Shown here piece after piece: positions 61,243 to 64,000 of a stretch of DNA of 64,000 nt (positions within the stretch are counted from its first letter, which is position 1; the number at the start of each line of letters is the position of its first letter). Under the pieces are notes generated by a model that did no database searches, was not told the origin of the DNA, and worked only from the letters and a program-made list of their open reading frames with translations. Source of the stretch: Agarophyton chilense (Eukaryota > Rhodophyta > Florideophyceae > Gracilariales > Gracilariaceae); the NCBI GenBank assembly GCA_030374765.1, contig JARGXX010000002.1, positions 434,001 to 498,000 of the forward strand, given 5' to 3'. Position numbers and translations under genes: made by a program.

Positions 61243-64000
61243 ATGACGTACAACAACTATAAAGTACGTGCTTCTATGGGTTTCTCCGATCGCCTTGCGG
61301 TTCCGGTCACCTGCGTGCTGGATACGGGGGCCGGCCCAAACGTCCTTAACTCCCGCGTCATACCTGAGGCGGTACTTTGGAACTTGAGCCGACCTCCCGA
61401 CAACAACCCGCTGGTGGATGCAAATGAGCGCCCATTAAACTTTTGAGTTATGGTCACCACTGTGATGCAGCTCGGACACCTCAAGCTAAGACTGCAATTT
61501 TTTGTTGTCGACCGTGTACCAACAGACTGCCTACTAGGTACGAACTTCATCGACAGACATGTCAAAGCAATCCTTCCTGGTTCCCATACCGTCGCCCTAC
61601 GTCCCGGGAAACGAATTGTCATTTTAGGTAATACGGAAACCAAACGGGGATGGTTCGTCAAAACGAAGAAGTGAATATCCACCGAAACGGTCTCCAAAAA
61701 AGTGCGCCTTACCAAACAGGTTGTTATCCCCCCAATGCACCAAATATTGGTACCGGTGTCGTGTGCGACCCCCGGGCTGGTCATACTACAAAACCATTCG
61801 AGGTTAACACATCGACACCTCACCTTGATGGCCAACGGGATTGTCGAAAACATCCCAAATCAACCCGTTAAGGTGTGTCTCAGAAACGTCAGCAGTCACG
61901 ACGTGAAGTTGCCGAAAAACACCAATGTAGGCATCGCACTACCGGCACCAATAAGGGTCTTCACCGTAGCTCACACTGATATCGGCGAGGTCGCCTTCGA
62001 TAAGGAAGGGGGGTGCGCAAATGCGTCCACAACCACAAAGGTATCGATAAATACCAACTTGGAAGCGAAGCTAACCGATAAGGCATCGGTAGACAAAGAG
62101 AAGGAACCTCACCCTGAGAGGCAATGGCAAGATATAGTCCAGATCGGTGAAGATAATGGCGAATTGCGAGTCCGTATTTTCGACCTTCTGGAGGAGTTTG
62201 AAACCATGTGGTCAGGCCATCTGGGCCAAATTAAGGCCACACAGCATCGCATCGAGCTCCTCCCTGACTCGAAGCCGATTTATCAGCAACCATACCGTGC
62301 AGGTTCGAAGGCGAGAGAAGTAAATCTCAACGAAGTGGAGCGAATGCTCCAAGAAGGTGTTATTGAACCAGCCCACTCAGATTGTGCTAGTCCCGTGGTT
62401 CTGGTTCAGAAGAAAGGGGATAACCGTATGAGGTTCTGTGTGGACTACAGGAGGCTCAATAGTGTGACCGTCAGGGATTCGTACCCGATACCTAGAATGG
62501 ATGAGTGCATCGACTCCTTGGGAGATGCGCAGATATTTACCACGTTGGGTGCCAATTGTGGTTATTGGCGGGTACCTGTAGGTGAGGAAGATCGAGAAAA
62601 AACGACCTTCATGTGCCATGCAGGTTTGTTTCGCTTCACGCGGATGCCATTCGGGTTGTGCAATGCTCCAGCCACCCTTCAAAGGGCGCTGGACATCATC
62701 CTTTCGAAGGTTAAATGGACAACCGCCTTGGTATACATTAATGATGCAATCATCTACTCCAGATCAGTAGAAGAGCATTTTTCTCACGTGCGCACCGTAC
62801 TTACCCTCCTAGCTGAGGCGGGAGTGACGCTGAAGCTACGCAACTGCATCTTCTTTACCAGAACGGTTGAATACCTGGGACACATCATAGGCCCTGGTAC
62901 CCTAGAGGTTGCGCCGAGCAACATTAGAGCCGTACAGGAGGTCAAGTTGCCACGATCCCAGACAGACGTACGATCAACTATAGGTTTATGTAACGTCTAT
63001 CGTCGCTTCGTGAAGGGATTCGCGAAAATAGCGGCTCCCCTCAACAAGAAGCCCCAGAAAAGTGAACCTGAACGGTTTGAGAATCTATCGAACGACGAAA
63101 TGGATACCTTTGAGGAATTGAAACGAGCGCTGTTGTCGCCGCCAATCTTAGCGTTACCGAAAACAGGTCTCCCGTACACGCTGGATACAGATGCATCCCA
63201 TGCCCAAATTGGTTGTTGTCTCTTGCAGGAGCAGCACAACGGAGACAAATTACCCATCGGGTACTGTAGCAGCGCTATGAATGAGGCGGAGCAGAACTAC
63301 ACGGTAACCGAGAAGGAATGTCTAGCAGTAGTGTGGAGCATTTTGATGCTCCTTCCCTACCTTTATGGTGAGCGCTTTACGTTGTGCATGGACCACGAGG
63401 CCCTAAGGTGGATCCTCGGACTCGCAGATGCGTCTGGTAGACTTGCCCGTTGGAGGTTGAGACTGTCGGAGTTTGAATAAGACGTACAATACCGTCCAGG
63501 TATCAAGCACAGTATAGCTGTTGCTATGTCACGCTTAAACACTTCAGGGTTAGAGACAGAACCGGTGGACGATGATATCCCTTGCTTTTTGGTTTCATCA
63601 AACCAAAATGGTACCGGCGAACACCTAGAAGGATGTTGAGACTTACCTGAAGAAGGTGCTTTGCGGAACACCGACATGGCAACGCAGATACTGACCCTAG
63701 AGGAAACGAACGTCATGCCCGTAACCGGAGAGGAATTTGTAAGAAAACAGGCCCAGGATGCGTACTGCAGAATCCTGGCTGACCAAATTGGTTTCAAAGG
63801 ATCACCGTTCGATGTGGACCACAATGAGTACATCTTGAGAAGGTCAACCTTGGATGGTAGCCTTCAAAAGGTGGTCCCCAAGGCGCTGCGCCCGAGATTC
63901 TTGTATCTCGCGCACTACCCGCGACTATCGAGACATCCCGGTGCCACCAGAATGTATTACACCTTGAGGCAACAGTTCTATTGGCCTCATATGGCTCATG
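61243..64000 (+). pseudogene. pol region of element D (protease, RT, RNase H, start of integrase)
   Basis: Protease VLDTGAGPNVLN near 61.32 kb. Reverse transcriptase RFCVDYRRLNSVTV near 62.45 kb and FRFTRMPFGLCNAPATLQRA near 62.65 kb. RNase H LDTDASHAQIGCCLLQ and TEKECLAVVWSI (63.18-63.34 kb). H2C2 zinc-binding start LAHYPRLSRHPGATRM near 63.92 kb. Fossil, broken. Confidence 0.86.

Larger units (their letters stand above)
59671..64000 (+). mobile_element. Ty3/gypsy element D, internal part (left end cut, right end off the window)
   Basis: It begins inside gag at the end of the family A 3' LTR and runs past the window end in the integrase zinc-binding region. Gag and pol are closest to family C of the elements here (shared SDPIAVLRF/TDPIAVIEF and ACDQNG segments) but clearly a separate family. 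No LTR or primer site of its own is seen. Fossil with several breaks. Confidence 0.83.

Noticed and set aside
1-64000. CRISPR arrays, rRNA genes, bacterial-type operons, riboswitches
   Set aside because: None seen. The gene content is eukaryotic nuclear, and the only regular repeats are the short tandem arrays listed.

Overview
The window looks like a piece of nuclear genome from a multicellular red alga (florideophyte, Chondrus-like). This is inferred from four things. Host genes are mostly single-exon. They include a plastid-type site-2 protease of the EGY family. Host genes sit in a compact island between large tracts of dead transposons. The LTR elements are Ty3/gypsy-like and share one unusual primer-binding motif. 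No species assignment can be proved from the sequence alone.

Left repeat tract (1-25,390). An LTR element of family B runs off the left edge and has landed in a pogo-like DNA transposon. Beyond it lie a PIF/Harbinger relic (3.2-3.8 kb), a gag-like retroelement relic (5.0-6.4 kb), a truncated family C element (6.6-7.7 kb) and a much longer family C chromovirus on the other strand (8.4-17.35 kb). Next come a second, plant-type Harbinger relic with its own Myb/SANT-like ORF (18.4-20 kb), a SANT-like accessory gene (20.4-21.1 kb) and two Tc1/mariner relics (22.4-24.8 kb).

Host island (25.4-47.1 kb). In order: a very GC-rich pair (small RING-like protein, COX10 heme A pathway farnesyltransferase), a large acidic protein whose N-terminus resembles the TPP1/ACD shelterin OB fold, a small conserved protein with a possible plastid leader, SRP19 (the one gene with introns I could place), the ER SNARE USE1, a plastid EGY-type protease, a triose-phosphate/nucleotide-sugar transporter, a two-membrane-pass protein resembling DEG/ENaC channels, a 2 kb pogo transposon, EAPP, and a membrane-anchored subtilisin-like protease. 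From COX10 through the channel-like gene the strand alternates strictly (+ - + - + - + -), so neighbours share divergent promoters or convergent 3' ends. These are housekeeping genes for separate organelles and pathways, not an operon-like system.

Right repeat tract (49.1-64 kb). A solo family B LTR has a perfect 5-bp target duplication. It is followed by a 9.5 kb family A Ty3/gypsy element with both LTRs, abutting directly a further Ty3/gypsy element (D) that runs off the right edge. All LTR elements are fossils with several breaks each.

Most interesting observations: (i) families A and C both carry an antisense reading frame between integrase and the 3' end, and the two encoded proteins look related; (ii) a candidate TPP1-like telomere protein; (iii) a DEG/ENaC-like protein in an alga; (iv) one primer-binding motif shared by three LTR families; (v) a tRNA-like module inside the family C LTR.
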